21,651 nt of DNA from a virus. The stretch lies in IMG/VR virus record IMGVR_UViG_3300006802_000687, positions 1 to 21,651 of that record; one strand, written 5' to 3'. The position numbers and the translations under genes were made by a program. Shown here one piece after another: positions 14,507-21,552 of the stretch. How positions within the stretch are numbered: the first letter of the stretch is position 1; every line of letters starts with the position of its first letter. A model generated the notes under the pieces. It saw nothing but the letters and a program-made list of their open reading frames with translations, searched no databases and was not told the origin of the DNA.

Positions 14507-17500
14507 ATGATCTTAAATAAAGACGTTCTGGTTAACAATATAGTTACAGAATTATCTGATAATTCTACTGGTCAAATATCTCCATACGATATTAGACATA
14601 ATCTTATAGATATTATAGATTCTGTACATTTGTTAACCAAAGGTAAGCCTTTAGAAGGTTCAAATTTTAGTACCCCAGATACTAGAAGTACAAGCGTTGG
14701 TTTTGAATCTCTATCTAAAGTAAATCTAGCTGGTCATTTCAGTATAGATAATACGGCTATAGGTCATTCTGCCTTAAAGGGCAATTATCAAGGTATTAAA
14801 AATACAGCTGTAGGATCGCAATCTTTATTTTGTAATGTTTATGGTGAGAACAATGCTGGTTTTGGTTATGCTGCCTTGGCTGGCAATACGGTTGGTCACG
14901 GTAATGTTGGTTTAGGTAACTTTACTCTTCACAATAATAAAGGCGGTAATTTTAATATAGCCATAGGTCATGGCGCGGGTTATTATGCTAAAAATGTAAG
15001 CAACAAACTTTTTATAGCATCTCATAATGTAGATTCTACGTACATATGCGATAATCCTGACGGTATTGGTTTAAAGCCATTAGTATATGGTGATTTAGAA
15101 AATCTTAAGCTTGGCATAAGCGTTGATTCTCTGCACTCTGATGGCGTATTACAGGTTGGTGGAAATATTTCCCCATCTAATCATGACGCTCACAACCTTG
15201 GATCATCGGCTTATAGTTTTCATAATTTATATCTAAGTAGCGGAGTATATTTTGATTCCCAACTTTACCTTAAAAAGTTAGATAGTGCCAATTTACAATT
15301 ACATGGCAATCTCTTACCCTTTACCCACGATACATATACTTTAGGTGATGTTGATAATTTATGGAATTTTGGATATTTTCATAACATATATGTTAGTGGT
15401 ACAGCAAATATACATAGATTTAACGCTGTTGAAAGTTGTAATTACTTCTGTAAGACCATAAACTTAGCTAGTAGTGGTAGTGTAAGTTTGGATGGTGGCG
15501 GTCCAGTTTCGTTATATGATTATTCTGGTGAAGCAAGCCCCTTGGTATCTGATTGTGGATATTTGAATGATACAGAATTAACCGGCGCTGGTTTTGTTAT
15601 ACAATCAAGTGGCGATAACGCAGAAATAAGACAGTACGGTTTTACATTTGTTCCTTCCGGTAATCACTTAGAATGTAGACAATCAGAAGATGTTTATGCT
15701 AGCTCTTTTTGGAAAAGTGATATAAGTATTCATTTAGCTTCTGGTACCCATTTAGCAACAGATCGCGTTATATTTCCTTCGTCAATAAACATAGTAAATA
15801 ATTCTGGCTGTTTCGGTATCTTTTCTAAAGAAGATGATTTGTTCTTTTCTAAAGAAGATATTCTATCATTAGATCCTCATCAGCACCCAAGTGGTTATTT
15901 AGCCGGTGTTGGTAGCATTAATTTTTATGCTGAATCTGGTATTTCTGATGATTATATTGTCAACTTTGCGTCTCCAGAATCTGGAGTTATAATACGTCAA
16001 AGATTTTTAAACGGTGTAAAGAATAAACGATCAGATATTCTAAACAATAATAAAGATATTCTGAACGGTTTTGAAATTCAGTATATAGATGATTCTAATT
16101 CTGTTACCTATGGACCAACTGCTGATCGCTTAGTCATAGGTTCATATAATAACACATCTAATCCGATAAACGCGCTCACTGTAATGAAAAGTGATGCAGA
16201 TGAAGGTATCGTAGGAATCACAAATCTAACCCCCAATTCAGAATTTACTTTACCCGAAACATCGCTTAATATTAGATCGGCTAATAATGCTATAGGTAGA
16301 TTCACGGCAGAAAACTATGGAGACACAATATCTGCCATACAGCTATTGGGAGAATCCAATTGTTTAGCTAGTGGACTAGAGATTGCTTATCTTAATGGCA
16401 GCGGCCTAGCTGATATAAGCATGTTTATTAATTATGAGAAAGAAGTGTTTTTTAGATTTTATGACAATAATACTGTTGGGTTATTTACATCAAGTGGCAC
16501 AAAACCTACAGTAAATGACATGTTTACTATGGGTGATGAACACAACGATAATGCATTAATTAGCATGTATGAAAATAATGAAACGGTTGGCCCAAGGCAA
16601 AAACATGCTAAAATATATGTAAGAGAAAAAATTAGACCAAGACAGCAACACACTATCTATGTCACCGATGGTGAAGCCTATCTTCATGATTTGATAATTA
16701 ATCCGCTAGATACTACGGAGGGTCGCGGTTTGTATACCGATCCTTCGGGAAATACATTTGGTGGTTTATATTGTCCAGATAATAGAGATGATCTTAGCAA
16801 TACATTTAGAAATACTGCTATAGGTAGCGGAGCGATAGGTAATCTCATCAATGGAGATGACAATACTATTTTTGGCGCTAATGCTGGAAGCGGAATAACT
16901 GGCGGTAATAGAAATAGTATTTTCGGATCAATGAGTGCCAATTCTGTACGTAATGGTAATAACAATATCGTATTAGGATACAAGTCATTTATAGACTCCA
17001 GTTCTTCTGCTAGCTCTAATATAATTATAGGTAATCAAATAGGCTCTGGAATAGGTGATAGTTATAACTTCTTGGTTGGTGATAATGATAAAATATTATT
17101 AGAAGGTAAGATGGGGCCATACAATGTAGATAAATTCATAGCCATGCCGAGCGGTGGAAAATTTGGTTTATATGATAATAATAATGTTTATAGTTTATGG
17201 ATAGAGCCAAAATCTATCACATTGACTGAAGATGATACTGGAGATAAATATCCAGATTCTAGTCTAACTGTAAGATTTGCCGGGGAAGAAATAGCCGATT
17301 TATTGATAATGAATCATAATGCTGACCCAATGACGAATAGTGTTAATTATAGACTACCTATTGATGATAGACCATACGCTGAACTAAAGGGAGATTTTAG
17401 ACTTAGGGGATCTATTAGATTCAGCGATAACACATCTTTAAGTTCAGCCTCGTTCCTAACTAACATAAATAATCTAGAATCTGACTTATCTTCAACTAAA

Positions 17501-17773
17501 GACGATGTGAGTTATTTGTTAGGTTCTTTCGTGGAGGGTTATGTTAGTGACGCTATAGCGGCGCCAATCTCTGGAGAAAACCCAACAACAGGAACTCTAA
17601 ACTTAAGAGGTGCAAATTTTGAATATGCCATAGGTAACGATATAACATTAGTTAATAGAGATACCACGCTTTCTATTCATGCTGGTGCCTACGTAATAGC
17701 TATACGCATAAACAATGAATTTAGACCTTTATGGATCAGTGCTAGCGATACAAAATGGCAGTGTTGTAGATAA
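14507..17773 (+). CDS. Large tail fibre protein with two blocks of 17-residue repeats
   Basis: A 1088-residue beta-rich fibre protein, ATG 15 bases after the previous stop. After a short helical N-terminus (ISPYDIRHNLIDIIDS) comes a repeat block at about residues 61-160, where the glycine of TAIG-like motifs recurs at 65, 86, 103, 120, 137 and 154, a 17-residue period of the kind found in trimeric adhesin heads and fibres. Two related units, NISPSNHDAHNLG and NLLPFTHDTYTLG, follow at about 220-290. A second 17-residue block lies at about 769-848. The end has a coiled coil (NNLESDLSSTKDDVSYLL) and a small globular tip with two terminal cysteines. No S74 chaperone domain is seen. It probably forms a trimeric receptor-binding fibre or its shaft. 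Confidence 0.78.
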   Translation: MILNKDVLVNNIVTELSDNSTGQISPYDIRHNLIDIIDSVHLLTKGKPLEGSNFSTPDTRSTSVGFESLSKVNLAGHFSIDNTAIGHSALKGNYQGIKNTAVGSQSLFCNVYGENNAGFGYAALAGNTVGHGNVGLGNFTLHNNKGGNFNIAIGHGAGYYAKNVSNKLFIASHNVDSTYICDNPDGIGLKPLVYGDLENLKLGISVDSLHSDGVLQVGGNISPSNHDAHNLGSSAYSFHNLYLSSGVYFDSQLYLKKLDSANLQLHGNLLPFTHDTYTLGDVDNLWNFGYFHNIYVSGTANIHRFNAVESCNYFCKTINLASSGSVSLDGGGPVSLYDYSGEASPLVSDCGYLNDTELTGAGFVIQSSGDNAEIRQYGFTFVPSGNHLECRQSEDVYASSFWKSDISIHLASGTHLATDRVIFPSSINIVNNSGCFGIFSKEDDLFFSKEDILSLDPHQHPSGYLAGVGSINFYAESGISDDYIVNFASPESGVIIRQRFLNGVKNKRSDILNNNKDILNGFEIQYIDDSNSVTYGPTADRLVIGSYNNTSNPINALTVMKSDADEGIVGITNLTPNSEFTLPETSLNIRSANNAIGRFTAENYGDTISAIQLLGESNCLASGLEIAYLNGSGLADISMFINYEKEVFFRFYDNNTVGLFTSSGTKPTVNDMFTMGDEHNDNALISMYENNETVGPRQKHAKIYVREKIRPRQQHTIYVTDGEAYLHDLIINPLDTTEGRGLYTDPSGNTFGGLYCPDNRDDLSNTFRNTAIGSGAIGNLINGDDNTIFGANAGSGITGGNRNSIFGSMSANSVRNGNNNIVLGYKSFIDSSSSASSNIIIGNQIGSGIGDSYNFLVGDNDKILLEGKMGPYNVDKFIAMPSGGKFGLYDNNNVYSLWIEPKSITLTEDDTGDKYPDSSLTVRFAGEEIADLLIMNHNADPMTNSVNYRLPIDDRPYAELKGDFRLRGSIRFSDNTSLSSASFLTNINNLESDLSSTKDDVSYLLGSFVEGYVSDAIAAPISGENPTTGTLNLRGANFEYAIGNDITLVNRDTTLSIHAGAYVIAIRINNEFRPLWISASDTKWQCCR
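14687..14986 (+). repeat. 17-residue TAIG-type repeat block 1 in the fibre gene
   Basis: Six degenerate units of the form (T/A)x(I/V)GxxxL...N.xG, such as TAIGHSAL, TAVGSQSL and AGFGYAAL, with the motif glycines 21 and then 17, 17, 17 and 17 residues apart. The repeat is clear in protein and mostly degenerate in DNA, so it is old. It is followed by NKLFIASHNVD. Confidence 0.75.
16811..17050 (+). repeat. 17-residue TAIG-type repeat block 2 in the fibre gene
   Basis: TAIG, TIFG, SIFG, IVLG and IIIG recur at 17, 17, 17 and 18 residues, with Asn/Gly-rich turns between (DDN, NRN, NNN). About 600 residues separate it from block 1. It is followed by YNFLVGDNDK, parallel to NKLFIASHNVD after block 1, so a longer segment seems duplicated. 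Confidence 0.75.
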
Positions 17774-17783
17774 GGATTAAGTT

Positions 17784-20090
17784 ATGGGAGAGCCAAGGGA
17801 CGCTTGCTTTGAACAAAAATCTCCATATGATATTTGGACTACTACTACAACAACCAGTAGTACAACAACTTCGTCCCCAGATTTTTTTATTATTCCAAAC
17901 AGTGGCGCTCCATGTCCAACTATATCATTTAATATAGATCAAAATGAATGGTCGCCACCAGAACTAAACAATAACGAAAAGTATTCTTTTCGCTGTGATT
18001 CTGCTTTATATTATCCTAATCCATGTATTTTGGAGTCAGACAAATATATTAAAGTTGCAGATATTAATATTGACATAAATCGTTGTACTAGATTTAGATT
18101 AACATTATCTGGAGATTATTCAAATCTATTTTATATTTTTGGAACCTCTTTATATATTGATTCTAAGGTTTTAGACTTTGATCAATCGACTAAAAACTAT
18201 GGTGTCGTATTAAACTTAGTTGACATACAGACCAACAACATTTTAGACAGCGTTGCTCACACTGTAACCGCAACTCCTTGTGAATGCATAAAACCATGCT
18301 GTGAAGAAATGAGAATACAGTTTACAAGTTATGATGAAGCCCACAATATAACGGTTTATGACAATCAAAATTCCATCATGTACACCGCAGATATTCCTCC
18401 TAATGAATCTATAGATACAACTTTACAAAATATAAATCATGACTTCAAAGTTTGTGTCGATTATGATTATTGTTATGACTTTGTTTGTAATCCAACTACG
18501 ACAACTACTATAGACCCAAATGCCCCAACAACAACTACTACGACAACTACTATAGATCCGAATACGCCCACCACCACAACAACTACTACTATTACCCCAA
18601 TCGTAGACAATTATGCTAACTATGATAACGAAGCCAATTGGAACGGAACAAGTAACGGCAATGTTACAACTGTTGGAAGTAATGGTGGGCCTAGTGCTTA
18701 CGGAACTTTTGACCAGAGCGGGAACGTCAGCGAGTGGAACGACGAGACGGGTGCTGCCGGCTCCAATAAGGGAATCCGGGGCGGCAACTGGAACAACGAC
18801 GACGCGTTCGGCTTGTCGTCCTCGGGCAGGAGTACGTCCGCCCCGTCGAACGAGTACGGCAGCTACGGTTTTCGTCTCGCAAGTCGCCTTAATCCTTTAA
18901 GCCTTTCTAACTTTGTTACTGTAGGAGACGCTAATAACAGTAATGATTCTACTGGCTTTGGAGGCGTCAGCTATACATATCAGATCGGTAAGTATCCTGT
19001 TACAAATTGCGAATATGTTGAATTCTTAAATGCGGTAGCAAGCACGGACGTTTATGGTTTATACAACGACTTCATGGATAGCGAAATTAGAGGCGGTATA
19101 ACTAGAAGTGGAAATGTTGGAAGTTATACTTATAGCGTTAAACCAAACATGGGCAACAAGCCCGTAGTTTATGTAAGTTGGTTTGATTGCGCACGATATT
19201 GTAACTGGCTACACAACGGTAAAGGTAGCGGAGATACCGAAACCGGAGCATATACCCTAAACGGAGCAATTAACGGAGATGCTGTAGCGATTAACGCTGG
19301 CGCTAACTACCACATTCCCACAGAAAACGAATGGTATAAAGCAGCATATTACAAGGGCGGCGGTACTGATGCTGGGTATTGGACTTATGCTACTCAAAGC
19401 GATACTGATCCAACTCCCGTGCAAGCCAACAGCATTGGAGATGGTCAGATAAACGGAATCAGCGTACCTGGAAGTGATCCTATATTGTTAGATCCAAACA
19501 CATGCGTAGACCCAACCCTGACCACGACCACAACAACAACCACCACGACCACAACAACCACAACAACCACCACAACCACAGTAGCGCCACCAGAAATATG
19601 TGATTGTTCACAATTTACCACTATTTGGAATGATGACAGCAATTTGTCGGTACCTATAAATTCAATATATCAAAAAGAATTCAAAAATTGTAATAATGGT
19701 ATTAAAGATGTGCTAAAAATCTATACCACTCAATATCTTATAGAATATGATTCTTATTACCGCCATGATGAAAATTGCTCGTATCTTTATGAGGTAAGGG
19801 ATGAATCTGGTTATAACATTGAGGTTACTTGGAATTTCTTCTTCACCCCATATGGGATATATATTGATTTTAATTACTATAATGTATCAAATAACGACTT
19901 TTTAAGATATGACTTTGAGCCAAGCGATGTAACAATATTGCACAATAACAACAACTGCCCAACTGGAGCATTAATAGAAATACCACAAGTTATTAAAGAT
20001 ATAAACTTTCCACTAACTACTTATCCGTGTGTACCGTCCGGTGAGAATAATCAGATGATAATTGGAATACAGTGCAATACGGAGAATTAA
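17784..20090 (+). CDS. Adhesin 1: Thr-rich linkers and a circularly permuted FGE/C-lectin domain with a DGR-like variable region
   Basis: A 768-residue modular surface protein, ATG ten bases after the fibre stop with AAGGA near it. Order: Thr/Ser linker (19-32); beta domain possibly cadherin-like (about 40-165); small Cys-rich domain starting CCEEMRIQF (about 172-235); Thr-rich linker made of two 14-residue repeats (237-272); FGE-sulfatase/C-lectin-like domain (275-570); 20 Thr in a row (580-599); a C-terminal Cys-containing domain with no recognised family. The FGE domain is permuted: GNVSEW, RGGNW and GFRLAS (about 314-366) precede KYPVTNCEYVEFLN (about 403), VSWFDCARYCNWL (about 464) and HIPTENEWYKAAYY (510). 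The cysteines of catalytic FGE are absent after RGG, so it should bind rather than catalyse. Probably the receptor-binding tip. Confidence 0.82.
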   Translation: MGEPRDACFEQKSPYDIWTTTTTTSSTTTSSPDFFIIPNSGAPCPTISFNIDQNEWSPPELNNNEKYSFRCDSALYYPNPCILESDKYIKVADINIDINRCTRFRLTLSGDYSNLFYIFGTSLYIDSKVLDFDQSTKNYGVVLNLVDIQTNNILDSVAHTVTATPCECIKPCCEEMRIQFTSYDEAHNITVYDNQNSIMYTADIPPNESIDTTLQNINHDFKVCVDYDYCYDFVCNPTTTTTIDPNAPTTTTTTTTIDPNTPTTTTTTTITPIVDNYANYDNEANWNGTSNGNVTTVGSNGGPSAYGTFDQSGNVSEWNDETGAAGSNKGIRGGNWNNDDAFGLSSSGRSTSAPSNEYGSYGFRLASRLNPLSLSNFVTVGDANNSNDSTGFGGVSYTYQIGKYPVTNCEYVEFLNAVASTDVYGLYNDFMDSEIRGGITRSGNVGSYTYSVKPNMGNKPVVYVSWFDCARYCNWLHNGKGSGDTETGAYTLNGAINGDAVAINAGANYHIPTENEWYKAAYYKGGGTDAGYWTYATQSDTDPTPVQANSIGDGQINGISVPGSDPILLDPNTCVDPTLTTTTTTTTTTTTTTTTTTTTVAPPEICDCSQFTTIWNDDSNLSVPINSIYQKEFKNCNNGIKDVLKIYTTQYLIEYDSYYRHDENCSYLYEVRDESGYNIEVTWNFFFTPYGIYIDFNYYNVSNNDFLRYDFEPSDVTILHNNNNCPTGALIEIPQVIKDINFPLTTYPCVPSGENNQMIIGIQCNTEN
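18498..18581 (+). repeat. Two 42-bp tandem repeats coding a Thr-rich linker
   Basis: The unit beginning ACGACAACTACTATAGA at 18498 recurs at 18540 and codes TTTIDPN(A/T)PTTTTT twice. The copies differ at a few, mainly third, positions. It forms the linker just before the permuted domain. Confidence 0.8.
18660..18700 (+). repeat. 41-bp identity block A, copy in adhesin 1
   Basis: These 41 bases are identical to 20146-20186 in adhesin 2, although much of the surrounding paralogous sequence differs. The block codes NVTTVGSNGGPSAY and ends ten bases before the GC-rich variable patch. Confidence 0.9.
18711..18890 (+). other. Candidate DGR variable region (VR) in adhesin 1
   Basis: GC is 114 of 180 bases (63%), against 40% in 18601-18660 and 38% in 18901-18960. 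It codes residues 310-369, from DQSGNVSEW through RGGNW to GFRLASR, exactly the part of the FGE/C-lectin fold altered by diversity-generating retroelements. At the surface-loop positions the codons are AAC 335, AAC 337, AAC 338, GAC 339, GAC 340, TTC 342, GGC 343, GGC 348, AAC 356, TAC 358, GGC 359, AGC 360 and TAC 361: the first two bases vary and the third stays C, as expected if AAC codons of a template were mutated at adenines. Framework residues (RGG, W336, GFR) are kept. The template repeat and reverse transcriptase are not in the window, so the mechanism is inferred. Confidence 0.65.
19155..19195 (+). repeat. 41-bp identity block B, copy in adhesin 1
   Basis: Identical to 20641-20681 in adhesin 2. 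It codes NKPVVYVSWFDCAR, the core motif of the displaced N-terminal half of the FGE domain. The bases on either side differ between copies. Confidence 0.9.
19521..19580 (+). repeat. Run of 20 threonine codons
   Basis: Sixty bases made only of ACC, ACA and ACG codons give 20 Thr in a row between the permuted domain and the C-terminal domain of adhesin 1. Mixed third bases show it is not one simple repeat, yet it should still be prone to length change in steps of whole codons. Confidence 0.95.
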
Positions 20091-20091
20091 T

Positions 20092-21552
20092 ATGAGTAAC
20101 TATGCTAATTTTAATTACTGTGCCGATTGGAATGGTCAAGATGGAAATGTTACAACTGTTGGAAGTAATGGTGGGCCTAGTGCTTATGGTACATATGACC
20201 AAAGCGGGAACGTGCGAGAGTGGAACGATCTCACGGGTACTGCCGGACCATTTCGTGGGCTTAGAGGCGGTGATTGGGCTAACAATGCGTTCAGTATGTC
20301 CTCTTCTTTTAGTAGTAACACATCCTACACATTGTTTGAGAGCGTTGTAAGTGGTTTTCGTATTGCAAGCGCACTTAATATTTTTGCTCTTGATAATTTT
20401 GTAATTGTTGAAGATGCTAATAACCTTGCCGATGATACCACTTATGGTTCAGTAGGTTATGAATACCGTATTGGAAAATATCCTGTAACTAACTGCGAAT
20501 ATGTTAAATTCCTTAATTCTGTAGCTAGTAGTGACCCCTATTTGTTATATAATTTATTAATGAATAGTGAAATTCCGGGTGGTATAACTCGCTCCGGTAG
20601 TGATGGAAGCTACACTTATAGCATTAAACCTAATATGGGTAACAAGCCCGTAGTTTATGTAAGTTGGTTTGATTGCGCACGGTATTGCAACTGGCTACAC
20701 AACGGTGGCGGATTAGGCGCAGACACAGAAACTGGAGCATACACTTTAAACGGAAAAATATCGGGAGATGCTGTTGAGCGTAATAGTGGCGCTAAATATC
20801 ATATACCAACAGAGAATGAATGGTATAAAGCAGCATACTACAAAGGTGGCGGAACTAATGCTGGTTATTGGATTTATGCTACTCAAAGTAATAGTGATCC
20901 AACCTGTATTACTGCTAATAATGTTGGCGATGGTCAAATAAATGGGAGCGATGTCCCTGGCAGTGAAGCTATACTACTGGATGAAAATATATGTTTAGAA
21001 TCAACCGTTACCACAACCACAATACCTCCAGATCCGTGCGGCTTTAGGCTTCTAATTACGGGGTGTTTAGAGGTTGATGTTGATTCTATATGCCCAACCA
21101 CCACCACCACCACCACAACTCAAGCGCCGCCAACTACCACCACTACAACAGAAGCGCCACCCACTACAACAACCACCACGACCACCTCAACCACAACCAC
21201 AACGACCACAGAAGCGCCATGTTGTGACGAACTAGTAGTATATTTTACCACTTACATTATTGAAGATAAATTAAACATTCATGATTCTGAAGGGAATATC
21301 TTATATACAACAGGTTTTATATCAACTGGTAGTAATCCACAACAATTTATATACAACAATTTACCTTGTGGATTTTATATTTGTATTGAAGCCCCTTATG
21401 GTGGAACCGCTTGGGAATTCACCACTACTGGATGTGTAACTCTATCTGATAGCGGAACTCAATTACTGGAACCAAGATGCTATTTCCCTCCACTTACTAG
21501 TACTACTACTACTGAAGAACCACCACCCGTTTCAACGAGTCCAGCGCCATGA
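20092..21552 (+). CDS. Adhesin 2: paralog of adhesin 1 beginning with the permuted FGE/C-lectin domain
   Basis: A 486-residue protein from the ATG at 20092, preceded by GGAG at 20081-20084; the frame extends to 20062, but only inside the previous gene. It begins directly with the half that is normally C-terminal: NYANFNYCADWNG (3-15), GNVREWND, RGGDW and GFRIAS (up to about 93), then the half that is normally N-terminal, with KYPVTNCEYVKFLN (about 129), VSWFDCARYCNWL (about 190) and HIPTENEWYKAAYY (237). A Thr-rich linker (336-376) leads to a small domain, CCDELVVYF to TTTGC, related to the Cys-rich domain of adhesin 1, and a final Thr/Pro tail. No catalytic FGE cysteines follow RGG. Like adhesin 1 it is probably a surface-exposed binding protein; the next gene starts within its stop. 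Confidence 0.82.
   Translation: MSNYANFNYCADWNGQDGNVTTVGSNGGPSAYGTYDQSGNVREWNDLTGTAGPFRGLRGGDWANNAFSMSSSFSSNTSYTLFESVVSGFRIASALNIFALDNFVIVEDANNLADDTTYGSVGYEYRIGKYPVTNCEYVKFLNSVASSDPYLLYNLLMNSEIPGGITRSGSDGSYTYSIKPNMGNKPVVYVSWFDCARYCNWLHNGGGLGADTETGAYTLNGKISGDAVERNSGAKYHIPTENEWYKAAYYKGGGTNAGYWIYATQSNSDPTCITANNVGDGQINGSDVPGSEAILLDENICLESTVTTTTIPPDPCGFRLLITGCLEVDVDSICPTTTTTTTTQAPPTTTTTTEAPPTTTTTTTTSTTTTTTTEAPCCDELVVYFTTYIIEDKLNIHDSEGNILYTTGFISTGSNPQQFIYNNLPCGFYICIEAPYGGTAWEFTTTGCVTLSDSGTQLLEPRCYFPPLTSTTTTEEPPPVSTSPAP
20146..20186 (+). repeat. 41-bp identity block A, copy in adhesin 2
   Basis: Identical to 18660-18700. It lies ten bases before the counterpart of the variable patch. Confidence 0.9.
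20197..20370 (+). other. Counterpart of the variable region in adhesin 2, possibly an old or second VR
   Basis: It aligns with 18711-18890 and codes DQSGNVREW, RGGDW and GFRIAS, residues 36-93. The first 50 bases remain GC-rich and close to adhesin 1 (about nine differences), but the loop section after RGGDW has lower GC, mixed third bases (GCT, AAT, AGT, TCT, GTA) and one codon fewer. It lacks the NNC pattern, so it looks like an ordinary or retired copy rather than an active target. Confidence 0.5.
20641..20681 (+). repeat. 41-bp identity block B, copy in adhesin 2
   Basis: Identical to 19155-19195 and codes the same NKPVVYVSWFDCAR core. Confidence 0.9.
21097..21219 (+). repeat. Thr-rich linker with repeated EAPP units in adhesin 2
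   Basis: Forty-one codons give runs of Thr broken by QAPP, EAPP and EAP, with one Ser. The DNA is mostly ACN codons, and GAAGCGCCA recurs. It joins the permuted domain to the small Cys-rich domain. Confidence 0.9.

Noticed and set aside
18711-18890. The GC-rich patch as a piece of host or foreign DNA gained by ordinary recombination
   Set aside because: Not fully excluded, but the patch keeps the framework motifs and the reading frame exactly, ends at domain-loop limits, and shows the NNC codon pattern at loop positions, which plain transfer does not predict.
18613-18900. A 95-codon open frame on the + strand, out of frame with adhesin 1
   Set aside because: It lies wholly inside adhesin 1. 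It is open only because the GC-rich patch lacks stop codons in several frames, and it has no ribosome site of its own.
19445-19642. Minus-strand frame with a long valine run
   Set aside because: It is the reverse reading of the Thr codon tract of adhesin 1 and not a gene. Other minus-strand frames, such as 11379-11882 and 16684-16983, are likewise shadows of + strand genes.
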